Origin: Apostichopus californicus
Lineage: Eukaryota > Echinodermata > Holothuroidea > Aspidochirotida > Stichopodidae
Assembly (NCBI GenBank): GCA_020650975.1
Contig: JAIPMN010015581.1
Location: 1 to 25,427, forward strand
Length of the DNA: 25,427 bases
Direction of reading: 5' to 3'
Shown here: positions 1 to 11,200 of the stretch, piece by piece
Position numbering within the stretch: the first letter of the stretch is position 1
Layout: each line of letters starts with the position of its first letter
Translations under genes and position numbers: made by a program
Notes under the pieces: generated by a model
What the model was told of the DNA's origin: nothing
Seen by the model: only the letters and a program-made list of their open reading frames with translations
Databases searched by the model: none

Positions 1-242
1 GGCATGGACCAGCATTTGCCTTCTCAAGAGTTGGGAGCTATGTAAATGTATGAGCATGAGGATTTACAGTTAAACACCATTTTGCAGTACGGTTACAGGC
101 TGGTTGTAAGAAATTTATAACCTATGAGAAATAACATTTCTTGAGAAAGATGATCCCAACTTTGTTTTATAAATATTTTAGAAAATTACACCTGGGAAAC
201 ATTTTTTTTAGAAGTAAATTAACATCACCATTGTACATTTTT

Positions 243-314
243 GTCGCACCAAATTGCATCTGAGGGCATTCAGGGGGGCTCCCCCTCCCCTTAGACCCCT
301 CCCCCATATCACTC
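243..314. repeat. C-rich dispersed repeat fragment, copy 1
   Basis: A GCACCA...TTGCATCT segment is followed by a C-rich core reading CCCCTCCCCTTAGACCCCTC. The same order and nearly the same core recur at 7155-7218, so this is a fragment of a dispersed repeat. Its class is unknown. The surrounding 1-1060 stretch shows no convincing exon, RNA or other element. Confidence 0.55.
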
Positions 315-1069
315 TAATGCCACTTTGGCCCCTCCCAAACAAAGGCCCTGGATCCGCCAGTGATCAAAATCCTTTAATGTGTTTTTTTCCAGCACTCTTC
401 ATTTTTTCACATATCTGAAATTAATCCATTGAGGCTTGCCGTTCTTGTTTGGTTTATTCACTATTAATTCTCATTGCATATACCCCATCTGACTTTCCCG
501 ATGCTCCTTTATAACACACAACAACACACAACACTAGATGTTTATTTAAACAACAATTTGTGGGTAAACAGTCTCTGAAGTATTATTATACGATAATGGC
601 TATAGGAATGAGTTATTATTTGGAAACGGAGCCATGTTAAATAAATCGCCACAAGAGTTTCGACAGTTCGAACAAAGCAAGTGAATCTATTACGACAAAA
701 CCATGTTCCTAAGTTATCCTGATGCTACAATTTTCTGAGGACGGAAATATATAGCCATAAAGGTTAGGTTACATTCTCTCAATATTAAAATCAGATATGC
801 AAACAATTCCATGTATTTCGTTGTGGTGTGTACTTTGGGAATTATTTACAGAAACAAACGTAGAAGTATTCTGAACTGCCATATACTCTTTACAAGCAAC
901 TGGTGTGTCTTGTCAGCGACTACTGAGGATTTTTGGTGGAGGGGTAGGTAAAAAAGGGGGGTGGGGTCTATAAGGTTGGCACAGAACATTACACTAAATA
1001 TTGAAAGTAATATATTGTTTATTACGCGGCCAGTCATATTTCCAATCTATATTAATTAATATCCCATAG

Positions 1070-1281
1070 CCCACAGGAACTCGCGAAAAAGCCTCATTGG
1101 CTTATCAAAGCCGCAAGCTGACCGAAGTCAGTCTGTTAGATTCATATTTAACGTCCATGATTATGAATTGTCAATTGTCAACAACTCTGTAACTGGACGG
1201 CATACATTAATCTTGGAGTGATTCGAACTGGGGACCTTGTGATTGGAAGGCACCGGCGTTAACCACTGAGCTAACACTCCT
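1070..1281 (-). repeat. tRNA-derived SINE
   Basis: Read on the minus strand, 1281 to about 1214 is tRNA-like. It has an A box (TAGCTCAGTGG), a near-consensus B box (GTTCGAATC) and GGAGTG/CACTCC ends that could pair as an acceptor stem. The T-arm does not fold cleanly, so it is not a functional tRNA. The following body to about 1070 carries small hairpins (CTGACTTCGGTCAG and GGCTTTGATAAGCC), as in many invertebrate SINEs. The 3' boundary is approximate. Confidence 0.7.
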
Positions 1282-1289
1282 TATTTCAT

Positions 1290-3910
1290 CTTTCCATTGC
1301 TAAAATTCGGAAACAATGGAATAATTTTAAGTCTTTCTTGTAACGAAGCCTTACAAGACACGCCAATATCATCATTTTAAGAAAATTTAAACTCATTTGA
1401 TTTGCGGAGTTTGGTGGGTTTTTTTTTTACCGAGTTTTTTATTTCGCCGTTTTCTAATTATATATCTAGAGCAACACTTCACATACCTCAGTTGAAGATG
1501 GGGCAAGCCGACCGGTTAAAATTCGGTTTACCAGCACAATGTTCTATCCGTTTATACGGCCTGTACATCCAATCTTGGTATTATTCAATGAGACGACACA
1601 TATGGCATATAATTATGTAACGTAACGGAATTACATGTCAGAGGTTAGGAAGATACCTCATATACAGGTATGATTTTCCAGGCTGGCAGACAAAGGCCAT
1701 TGAGATGGTTACTGGTACCAGAAGCTCTTTTCTTTCCTAATATTTTTTACAACTTCTTTGGTGAAGTAAATTTCTTACTTGACTTACCTAAATTTACGAC
1801 TTCAATAACGTGTGGGTTAATCCAAGTATTATATCCAAACAGTGATAATATTCTCCAGTTGATTCAAAACAAGTCTACTTCTCCAGGCGAGATAATCACC
1901 TTCTGTGAGTTTACTGGAAACATTAATTCCCCCTAAACATCCTATAAGACTCTTACGGAAAGTCACCCAAGTGTGTTGGATTACGCGTTGTCTTTTGTGC
2001 TATGCATGTACTGTGGCAACAACACATGCCTACGTACCGCCAGCTCCGGGGGTCAAAAGAGCGTGCCTGTATACAGTTGTCACCATGGCGACGGGCCTTT
2101 GCACCGAGACCAAAACCATTTGCGCTAACAATTTACATTGAAGTGGTCAGATGTTTATAGGAGTAACTCTGTATTGTATGGAAAGGCGATCGGTAAACAG
2201 ACCATTTGTCCAAGTCAATGGGAACGCGCGTTAGTGGTAAATAAACGGGCAATCACTGGAGTAACTTAGGACTACAATGGACTCGTTGTGTCATAAGACG
2301 GTGTCAAGTCATCTCCAGAGTCTCATTACTGCTCCTGTCAGTCAGGCGTACAGTTTCCGGAAATCACTAACGAATGATAAGTAACGCTATTTAGAAAACA
2401 CGCGAGAGCTTAAGGTGATCTGTCCAGGGTAACAGCTCTGTAATCATCTGGGCACCATGCATCATACTTTTCTTTCTGGTCGAGATTGCACAAAAAGTGA
2501 AGAAGAAAAAAACAGACAGAAGAAAGAGGGAGAGGGAGGTTCTGAGTGAATGGTGAGGATGTGGGATTAGGAATCATGATTATCAATGTTTCTCTTTCTC
2601 CCATATAATCGTTCCCATCCCCCATGCTAATAGCCCTGTCCTCTTCCACCCATTTTCCTATTTAAAATCATATACAGTAATTCATAATTTACTCATATAG
2701 CGAGTCGTATAGTAGACGCAAATGCAGGGTGGGACGTTGTGGACCCATCCTGTTCCACCTGCAAAGAAAAGAGAGGGAAAAAACAGTATTTATTAGCATA
2801 ACTTTGTGTGTAGATGTAAACTTCTGCATATAGGAATGATTAGAAATATAGAAATTCAATGGAAGTACCACCCCGGCCCGGGAGAGAGGGGGAGGGAGGG
2901 GGTGTTCACACTGTCGGGCGTCGTGTCGCCACGTATCAGAAGATTACAACAACAGGGAACATTGGTCTGATATCTGCCCCCCCCCCCTCTCCCACGCGTC
3001 ACAAGCAAGTGACATATATACAAGGGTTACTATACAAATATATCAAATAATGGTTAGACTTACGATATACCACAAGTTTTCATTCTCGTTTCAGTTTTGT
3101 TTCTATGATAATCGTAACTTATGCAGTCATGCAGGCGGGTGGGTATGTGTGTGATGCATTGATTTTAAACAAGGGAAGCTTGGACCAATCTTATAGTCAC
3201 CAGAGATCAAATTGTGGATACCTTGTTTTCTCATCTACCGTATCTCCCACCGTCTAGCCTATTAGATAACATATGCGTTACGCCTCATAACAGCAGGAGA
3301 GGCTGTTGGCAATTGGAAAGTAGATTATGGGCATCCGTAGAGAGTTTCAGCGAACCAAGTGCCATTGAATTTGTGTCGCAACGGCACTCCGTACATACAT
3401 GTGAATAAAAGTTCATGTACTGCTTGTATACATACAACGCTAAGGTAAAATTGGGTTGTTAACACAAAAACGTGGAGGAAAACATTTTTCTTGTCCAAAT
3501 ACCAATACACTTAAGCATCATTTGTTTTTGATACCACCATGACTCGTTGTCATGGCAACAGTTACCAAAAAAGTCCCCATTATTTTGTAAGTCTTCGGGA
3601 TAAGAACCCTGTTCAAAATTCAATGTCTTGTGACTCTCCCTGACGGAGTATTTGCAATGGCAGCCATGACCAGTTCAATTAAATAGGATCTATGTTGCAC
3701 TAAACTTTCCAGTGATAAATGGTTATTCGGGTGTTTGATACTTCATGAGCCTACCAAGGTCATTCAAAAAGTAACCTCACTTTAAACCTTAGATTTTTAG
3801 TGCGTAAAATAATATATCGCAGTTTTCGCACTGATTTAGGTAGTGCAATGTAGTAATAGCGATATTTTTCGCACATTAATCTGCAGCTAGTGGATACTTC
3901 TCATACTTAG
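1290..3910. other. Gene-free stretch, no supported gene
   Basis: Only short open frames without family resemblance, codon consistency or paired splice sites occur here. Local features are a purine-rich tract near 2500-2545, a G-rich tract near 2885-2902 with only three G runs, and an RFX X-box-like palindrome at 3546-3559 that is listed separately. Confidence 0.5.
3546..3559. promoter_or_regulatory. X-box-like RFX motif
   Basis: GTTGTCATGGCAAC differs at one base from the symmetrical RFX X-box GTTGCCATGGCAAC. It lies inside a CCATGAC/GTCATGG inverted repeat (3537-3555). No start exon is visible nearby, so it may be chance or belong to a gene outside the window. Confidence 0.3.
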
Positions 3911-3975
3911 TGTGTGGATGCATCACATTGAGTACAAGCCCGTCCTATTGTTTTTGGTGGAGGTGTGTACTGCCA
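3911..3975 (+). repeat. Fragment of AGGTCA-type dispersed repeat
   Basis: The stretch with GAGTACAAG, then CCTATTGTTTTTGGTGGAGGTG, matches the module seen at 5395-5430, 13750-13790 and 21340-21375. The AGGTCA hexamers that normally follow are absent here, so the fragment is truncated on its right. Confidence 0.45.
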
Positions 3976-4740
3976 CGTACAGTAGACTGAACCGTGTTTA
4001 TCATGCCATAGTGTTATTGTACATCAAAATAGTGGTTCGGGCCATTTATATTGTACGACTATTTATTTCTGTTTAACATGCAGAAGTCTAGTGCAATGAA
4101 GTCATCGAAACCTCAATGCATTTTGCGTTCTGGTCCAATTTCCTGTCAATAAAGTCAACATTATTTCCGCATCCTGCCTTCTCAACGAATGTTCACAGTG
4201 TCAGTGTCCTTCTCGTTCCGGTTTTCCACTCTATTTTCTAAACGTTGCCCAGCCAACCAATGGGAACGGTTCCGTAAAGATGGCGCTATTAAGCATCAGC
4301 TTCTTCAAAAGGAAACACGTACCTAGATAAACGCCAAGTATAGGCTACGTAGATGTGCACCTATATTTGCACGGCCAGTGAATATAGTTGCAATTTTGCT
4401 GACCGCTTGTGAGCCTTTGTTAAGGCGTATCGGCCAATTGTTCTTTGCCAAATGCGCTGGTTCGATCCTTACTATTCATCACGCTATGGGCGATACGTTC
4501 CTGTGATTGCGCCGGCCTCTGTGAAACCATGGATGTAAAAACAGACGTATGTAGAAAGGGGGAGAAAATATAATTTATCATTTTCCCTATTTTTATGTAG
4601 GGAGACTCATTCGCGTCGCTGAGCAGATTCAGCAGTCTAACCGCTTGTAAGTTCGCCTCGTCATGACTCCGCAGATCCTTTCAGCATATTTCAGATATTG
4701 ACTTAACGTGAGGTTGAACAATGGTGTGAAATTTATTTCG
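3976..4740. other. Gene-free stretch
   Basis: No exon or RNA gene can be supported. A GGTTCGATCC sequence near 4460 resembles an RNA polymerase III B box, but no A box or tRNA fold accompanies it. Confidence 0.4.
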
Positions 4741-5640
4741 TCACTTTAGATTCCTTGCCGAAGGCAGAAGGAATATATGCGATGGTGATGGCGCGCGCTT
4801 GTGTGCGTGTGTGTGAATGTGACACTTGCCCCTAAACGCTCCAACTTTAGAAGGATAACTGGGGTACACTTCATATTTGGTATGTATAGGTTCCCTTAGG
4901 TAGAACTGGTTTGGGATTGTTGTTGGTATTGGCTAAATGTCATCTGAGGTCAGCACAGGTCAAAGTCTGACAACATTGTTCACACAATATCTCAAGAAGT
5001 ACACGATGCAGTAAGTTCAAACGTGGTGTTTAACTTGCCGTTGGTGAGGAGACAATCTGTTGTGTTTTTCATGAATGTCAAGGTCATTTGTGGTCAACAG
5101 ACGGGGAAAAGTGTGAAAACATTGTAAATGGCATGATATCACAAGGAAGGTCGCCTATATATGCAGTTCAAGGCTTATATTTGGCATGTTGATTAGTTCA
5201 GCGAACCCTATGTCACGTGGGGTTAGCACGTCCGGGCAAGGTGCGAATATATCAAAAGTTGTATATCTCCAGAACATGAACATGAACGAGCTCATATGTG
5301 TTTGTACACAAATTGATGTATAGTAATTATGTAAATACGATATTTCCAGGTATTTTCACGGTAGCAGCTGGTGTGAATGGCTATGGCTTCTCCATAATGT
5401 GTATACGAACCTATTGTTTTCGGTGGAGGGTACATGTCTTTTGGTTCAGCAGATGATACACTCTGCAATTTTAAACATGACAGTTTCATCAGATGTCATA
5501 TTGGCATATGACTTTCCTGTTATGAGTGCAAGATCCCCGGAGTAGTTCGTTGTGACAGTGAAGGTCATTTGAGGTCAGCAAGGGAGGAAGTGTCAAAAGC
5601 CTTAAAAGCACTGTGGCTGGAAAATTTTGTTTCCAAGTTG
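4741..5640 (+). repeat. AGGTCA-bearing dispersed repeat, large copy A
   Basis: The block opens with a palindromic head (TTCCTTGCCGAAGGCAGAAGG) and a TG-rich microsatellite. Degenerate modules of roughly 120-140 bases follow. A module reads approximately: TTCATATTTGGTATG, a spacer, CCTATTGTTTTCGGTGGAGG, AGGTCA hexamers, AAAGTCTGA, TTGTAAACAC and CTCAAGAAGTA. The same head and module order return at 20755-21570, so this is a true interspersed family. Perfect DR4 pairs of AGGTCA lie at 4947-4962 and 5562-5577. No coding capacity or terminal repeats were seen, so its class is unknown. Confidence 0.75.
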
Positions 5641-6810
5641 AGACTTCTAATTTGCTTCAAGTCATTGATTTAGGATAGTTTAAAGATAAAGTCAGTAATA
5701 CACTTTGGGTTTCAGTATGCCATGGTGCTAGGACATGGTGTATAGAAAGCACATATTTGGTCAGACCTTAAATGACATTGTTCATTGTTGTTATGAAATT
5801 CAGAATGATTGTATTTTTCAGATAAATCAGGTGATTCCATATACAGTATAAACTTATAAAGCAAGGAATCACTAAACCTGCTGGCTTTCAGCTGCTTGTG
5901 GAAACCTGTTTTGTCAAAACAAAACAAAAGCGTCAATATATACTGCATGGAATATGAAGTATTCTGCAGCAAATTGTTTTCAGATACACAACGGAGTATT
6001 TTTATATCATGATGTTTGGCGGAAATACGAGTAAATGTATGTGAGGAATAATTTGCTGTGAACAATGATTGAAACTTCTTCTTTTTTTGACACAGAGTTT
6101 CGAACAACTTGACAGCACGCGCTGATCAGAACAGACTTCCTGGCCTGCCTTCGGTTGAGTGCATGGTCACCTTTGCCCCTGGTGACGTACGGATATTGCA
6201 ACATGGATTGCAAAATATCTAATATTAATTATAACAATAATAATAACGTACTACGTAGTGGTTTACGAATTCGTTGGACTTGGTGGATTGAACACAGTTC
6301 GGTGCTAGATGTGGATCAAGTCTGCTATTCGCAACTCTCTTCCTTACGTGATTTTCTTAAAAAGTACTCACAATTCTCTCTCTGACGATTCGCATTGTAG
6401 TACGTGTGATGCTCTTCTATGATCGAAATCGTACTGAGCTAATCACATTATTTGACCTATTGCCTTACACAGTATAGTAGGCCTATCCTGCCTATGTGCA
6501 GTAGGACTAGCCCGGAGGCCAGAGTCACACCCAAATGTATGCCACACAATATTGATAAATTTTCTGCTAAAACTAATGTTAATAAATACTATGTTAATAT
6601 GGCATTTATCCTTCCCACTGTCACAAATATTGTGATACATCTCACATATTTCTAATGTACAGTAATTAGTATGATACATAGCATTAATAATTATCAATAA
6701 TATAATAATTATAATGCACCTGAATATGTGGTAGGCCTAGGCCTACATCATATAATGTTTACACTACAGTGTCTGCCCCATGCACAATTTGTAGGCTCCC
6801 ACTTCAAATC
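5641..6810. other. Gene-free stretch with a possible dispersed-repeat fragment
   Basis: A 131-codon minus-strand open frame spans 5712-6107 but matches no family and has no exon signals. About 5820-5900 resembles 14455-14545 and 22235-22315, sharing a TATAAACTTATAAGGCAAGG-like core. This suggests a short interspersed repeat that crosses the open frame. Confidence 0.4.
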
Positions 6811-7293
6811 CCTCAAGGTAGGCTTACCAGACGTCTGGTTTTACCCGGACATGTCCGGTTTTTCGTGACTTACGCGGGCATCCGGGTGGATTTTCCAATT
6901 TGGCAATAATATCCGGATTTCATAAATTTCACACAGGAATTGACAAGTTTTTCCATAATTTAGCCTCACGAGTCATGAGCAAATGATTTCCAAGTATGCA
7001 TAGGTGCATAAATTCAGAGGAGATTTTTTTGGACTCCAATCTGCCCTGTGGCTCAGTACACTTTTTGTTAATTTTTTACTAGACTTGGAGCCAAACCATA
7101 ACTCACTCAAGTTGGGGACCTCCCTGAGTCCCTATTAGAGTGATTTAGATTGCACCATTTTGCATCTAGGCACCTTTGAAAAACGAAAAACCCCCTCCCC
7201 TTAGACCCCTCCCCCAGGACGTGGATCAGTGTAGGACGCGGATCAGTGTCGGACTGCTTTTTCAAAAACAAATATGGTAACCCTACCTCAAGG
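6811..7293. mobile_element. hAT-type nonautonomous transposon (MITE)
   Basis: The element spans 6819-7285. It starts TAGGCTTACCA and ends TGGTAACCCTA, an imperfect 11-bp terminal inverted repeat (TAGGCTTACCA against TAGGGTTACCA). A perfect 8-bp duplication CCTCAAGG lies on both sides (6811-6818 and 7286-7293). The TAGNG-like ends and 8-bp target duplication are hallmarks of the hAT superfamily. The subterminal ACGTCTGG/ATGTCCGG repeats are typical transposase-binding-like motifs. At 467 bp with no transposase frame it is nonautonomous. Confidence 0.82.
7155..7218. repeat. C-rich dispersed repeat fragment, copy 2
   Basis: Shares the TTGCATCT...CCCCTCCCCTTAGACCCCTC order with 243-314. It lies inside the hAT-type element, so either that element's internal sequence is shared with the first copy or another repeat inserted into it. 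Confidence 0.5.
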
Positions 7294-8000
7294 AAGTCGG
7301 TTCTCTTGAACCGTTTGAATTTGCTGCTATATAGTGTTTCTATTGAAGAGGCTAATTCTGTGGATTTAGTTTGTATTCTGTTTGTGAAATGGGAAACAGG
7401 CACAGACTCACAGAATTTATCAAAGACAAGTTGCTTGTACAGTTACTGAAATCTATAGTACATCTTGGCCATGATGGGACCATTATAAGTGTTGATCCCA
7501 CATGCAGACATAGGTGCAACAATGAGTTCGCTGCACACTCTTTGAAAAGAGAATACTTCAAGATATAAGCTGCGGCTAAACTAAATGTATGAACCAACGA
7601 TCATACATGGATCAGGTTTATCAAAAGAGCCTCTGTTGGTTTCCTTACTTTCGTAGCTCTTTGGGATATACTACAACCTCCACCACTGAATAGGCCTACA
7701 TGTCAGTGGCTGATAAACATTGAGAACTTTAATACTCTTCCACTTTATAGATCAAGTCTTCCCCATCACTATATTTGCCCTCATTACCACTAAATATGAT
7801 CCTTGTTTCTTTGTTCTTTTGTAGCAACCATAGAATTTCCTCTATTCAACTCTCACTTCGCATGCACTCTAATGTCTAAGCTAAGTGGCAAATATTGGCA
7901 AATCTAGACTTTGTTATAAAAAGGGACAAATAACTAATTATTACACATTACTTCTTCAGTCAACTTGTTAACAAAATAACAATATCCTTTCTTTACTCGC
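7294..8000. other. Upstream region of the coiled-coil gene
   Basis: No recognisable TATA element, exon or RNA was found. The acceptor at 8001-8002 implies at least one non-coding first exon upstream, in this stretch or further left, which I cannot locate. Confidence 0.35.
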
Positions 8001-8002
8001 AG

Positions 8003-8028
8003 ATGAAGTGCTGTGAATGAAACTGTGA
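8003..8028 (+). promoter_or_regulatory. Two tiny overlapping upstream ORFs in the 5' leader
   Basis: After the acceptor at 8001-8002 the leader holds ATG AAG TGC TGT GAA TGA (8003-8020) and, overlapping it through ATGA, ATG AAA CTG TGA (8017-8028). Both end before the main ATG at 8035. Such short upstream ORFs usually lower translation of the main frame. This holds only if 8003 onward is transcribed as leader. Confidence 0.4.
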
Positions 8029-8230
8029 AGTACTATGTCTTCAAAAGGCCGAAATGGTGCGCTTCTGCCTCCACCATCATGTGATGCTGGCAAGCCAGAT
8101 GAAATTATAGATGAGGCACAGCTCCCATCCTCAGTGCTTCTCAAAGGTGAAGGACCAAGCCTGTCAAGCCAGTTCAATCATGTAGTCAAAATTGTTAAAA
8201 CTCAAAACAACGAAAACAATTGCTTGAGAG
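8003..8230 (+). CDS. Coding exon 1 with short 5' leader
   Basis: A pyrimidine-rich acceptor (TTTCTTTACTCGCAG) ends at 8002. The chosen ATG at 8035 has A at -3 and gives residues 1-65. The donor GAGAG|GTAAGA follows 8230, leaving phase 1. The only earlier ATGs in this exon open four- and six-codon frames, so 8035 is the first productive start. Confidence 0.75.
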
Positions 8231-11200
8231 GTAAGAAACTGGGGAAAAGAAAATTTCCACTTCCCCACATTTGGTCACTTAAGAAATAATTATTGTGATT
8301 TAAATATTCAGGTTGTTTAAATTTCAGGTGTGGTTCCTGAGGAGAGGACCAGTTTGAGGAGGGCATGTGTGGGAGGACCCCAACACCCCTACCTGGAAGT
8401 CGGCTTCCGCAACCCCAGGACCACACCCCTCTTTTATAAAATTGTGGATCTGAACACGAAATAGTACCGTACAAATGAAGATAGACTGTATTCACTACTG
8501 GATGACAATGTATAAGGTCAAAGCTTCAATAATTTGTAGACATATATTGTGACACCACAAGAGTACGTTTAGTCTGAAAGTGGGATTTAGTAGTTGTCTG
8601 TACTTACAGTAGTGGTGTGTACAGGTTATAACTGTAGATACTTTACAGAAACATGCACTCTTTTACTCTAGTTCAAATTAGCTCCTTCAGGGTCAACTTG
8701 TAATCCTGGTGTATCGCTGCCTACAAACCGCAGGTAAATGGCAATTCCCCAATGCAGTGATATTTATGGGAAGAAATGTACTTGTAGTATACACAGTTAG
8801 GTGATGGATAATTATAGAGTGTCAGTTGAAGGGGCACCATTAACTGAAGGAGGGGCACCAGCAACTTAAGGAGGGCTACCTGCAACTTAAGGAGGGGTAC
8901 CTGCAACTTAAGGAGGGGCACCTGCAACTTAAGGAGGGACACAGTACTCATCTCCTACAACTTGTGAATTGTTTGTACACATGATAGTGGCACTGATTGG
9001 GGGCCCAGCTCCTCTATGCCCCAGCCAGGTGTTCACCTTACATTGCATATCTTTGATGTAAATGAAATGCTTGTGTCAATGTTTTAAAATGAGATGGTTG
9101 ATTACACTTGAGTGTAGTTTTCACAGGATCCATTGGAAAAGAACTCTGGTCATGTTAGGGTTTAAATTAAAGGAAATATAGCTGTTAGAGTTGACTTGTG
9201 GTGTTTACTTTAACATAATTTAAGTCTTGCTTTTCTTTGGTTGAAGATCAACTGAAGAAGCTGATCCCTGTAACTCAGAGCAAGTGTAAGGATATGAAAC
9301 AAATTGAGGCAAATTCAGCTGAATATCATAGACAGGTGATACAGATGCATCAACAGACTGCTGAGAGGATGAAAGTTCTTAGAGAGGAGAATGACAGCCT
9401 GAAGAAAGAAATTGTGAGTTTTTTGTGGGCTCTGCTCTTACAAAGTTGTCTTGTTATTATTCTTTATGACAAGCATTGTTCGATACAGGTGACAAATGCC
9501 TACAGTAGAATTGCGACCTTACTTTGCGACCTTACCGGTTTGGAAACTCTCAGCTGGACATTCAATCAACGTCCATAGCCTAGTTGGTTAGGGTGTCCGC
9601 ATATAAAGCGGGAGGCCCGGTTTTGAATCTCAGTGTAGTAGGGTGGAAGATTTTTAACTGTTCTGGATTTTCCCAACTCACTACAATTTCAATTATTTAT
9701 GTATTCATTTGCCTTGCTTGTTATTTCCATATCATGTGACAGAATCTGTTCAAAGTAGCTCTTTAGTGATCCGGCTTTAGGAATCAGAAATGATTTCGAG
9801 TATGGGTAGCCTCATGGCTGACCTCTAGAGTAAGGCGACAGGTGACAAAAACCTATGTCAGTGGAATTGCGACCTTCCTTACCGGTGTCCGCACATAAAG
9901 CGGGAGGTCCGGGTTTGAATCAGAAATGACTTCGAGTATGTGTCGTTGAACTTGTTACACAGAAACATAAAATGAGTTTCTGTACATGGGTGGGATGGGG
10001 GGGGGGTGTGGTTTGGTGTGCATCAGTATCCAAAAACTGCTATACGTATTTGTATTTGTGTAGCAATTTACATGTTGTGGGATGATGTGATACTGGATAA
10101 ATTATTCCATGTACAAGACTATTAGTTGAAGTGATTTGAAAATAGGCCCTAGCATAGCAATGGCATTGTACTATTGACTCATGAATTATTCAAAGCTTGG
10201 TTCACATTGGCAGCATATTGTCAGGAGAGCCCTTTTGTCTACAACATCACAGCCCAGCCCTATCTTGATAATGTAGGTACGTCATTCAAATAAAGTAGTG
10301 CCGCTTAAATTTCATCCTTTGGGTCTGTTGTACAATTGATTCCTACTTTTCTTATGTAGACATGTTTATAATTAACTATATTGGTGCTAGAGTAATTTCT
10401 ATGCAGTAATACAGGGTTTGGATGTTAAAGATTAGGAATATGCATGCACTGGTTAGCCCTACATTTATGCAAATGCACCCTCCTTTGCTTGGCGTGGGTT
10501 ATACTGGCTTGTGAAAATTTCAAGAAGCAAGGTCTCTGTTAATTTGAGAGAAGAGAGTTTCTTCCGTTCGCGGTGTTTTACGATGGCAAAGAGTTAATTT
10601 TGGTCCTGTCTGAGGCTGTTTTCTGTATTGCATAAATTGGTGAAATCTTATACTGCCAACTCTGTGATTCTGGTCTTAACGAGCAGGCTGACCCTTCCTT
10701 CGACTCCCCTCCGCCTCCCTTCACAGTCACTTGGTTTGTGCCTACATTGAATGCTATAGGTTTCTTTGCAAAAGTGAAATTAAGCTTCAATACTTACTAA
10801 TGTCCAAGGTTGTTTTCTTTCCACACTAGCAACTGACTGCATGTAAAGTGTTGATGGGAGCCCTACTTTGTCAATTTAAAAAGTAATTTCAATCTTGTTA
10901 TTTTTAATTCTCTCCTCAACAATACAAAGTTGAAGGCAAACAACAAGGAGGAGGAGGTACCACCACCACTGCTGGGTGGGGAACGCATGGCCTCAAGTAA
11001 ACCAGACTTGGCACTCCAGGGTCACAGAAAAATATTGAAGTTGCAAGAGGAGTAAGTATCGATGTCACTGACAAAGTGTAGTAACATAAATGTGTAAGAA
11101 AGAACATTTGAAAATTTTAAGTACTCAGTCAGAACCAGTTTGTGGAAATTGGACCGATATATGATTGAGTTGACAACCGATAATGTCAATTACGAATTGT

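Noticed and set aside
1214-1280. Functional tRNA gene on the minus strand
   Set aside because: The A and B boxes are good, but the T-arm does not pair properly and a SINE body follows directly.
3760-3800. Mariner-type terminal repeat (GGTCATTCAAAAAGTAACCTC)
   Set aside because: It resembles mariner ends, but I found no matching inverted end, TA duplication or transposase in the following sequence.
4450-4470. Another tRNA-type SINE at GGTTCGATCC
   Set aside because: Only a B-box-like word is present. No A box at the right distance and no tRNA-like fold was found.
5712-6107. 131-codon minus-strand open frame
   Set aside because: It is the longest unspliced frame but has no recognisable motif or splice context, and it overlaps a candidate dispersed repeat. 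I cannot support it as a gene.
8721-8951. Leucine-rich repeat-like protein on the minus strand
   Set aside because: The LLKLQVP repeats are the reverse complement of the 21-bp minisatellite. No start context, homologue or exon signal supports a gene.
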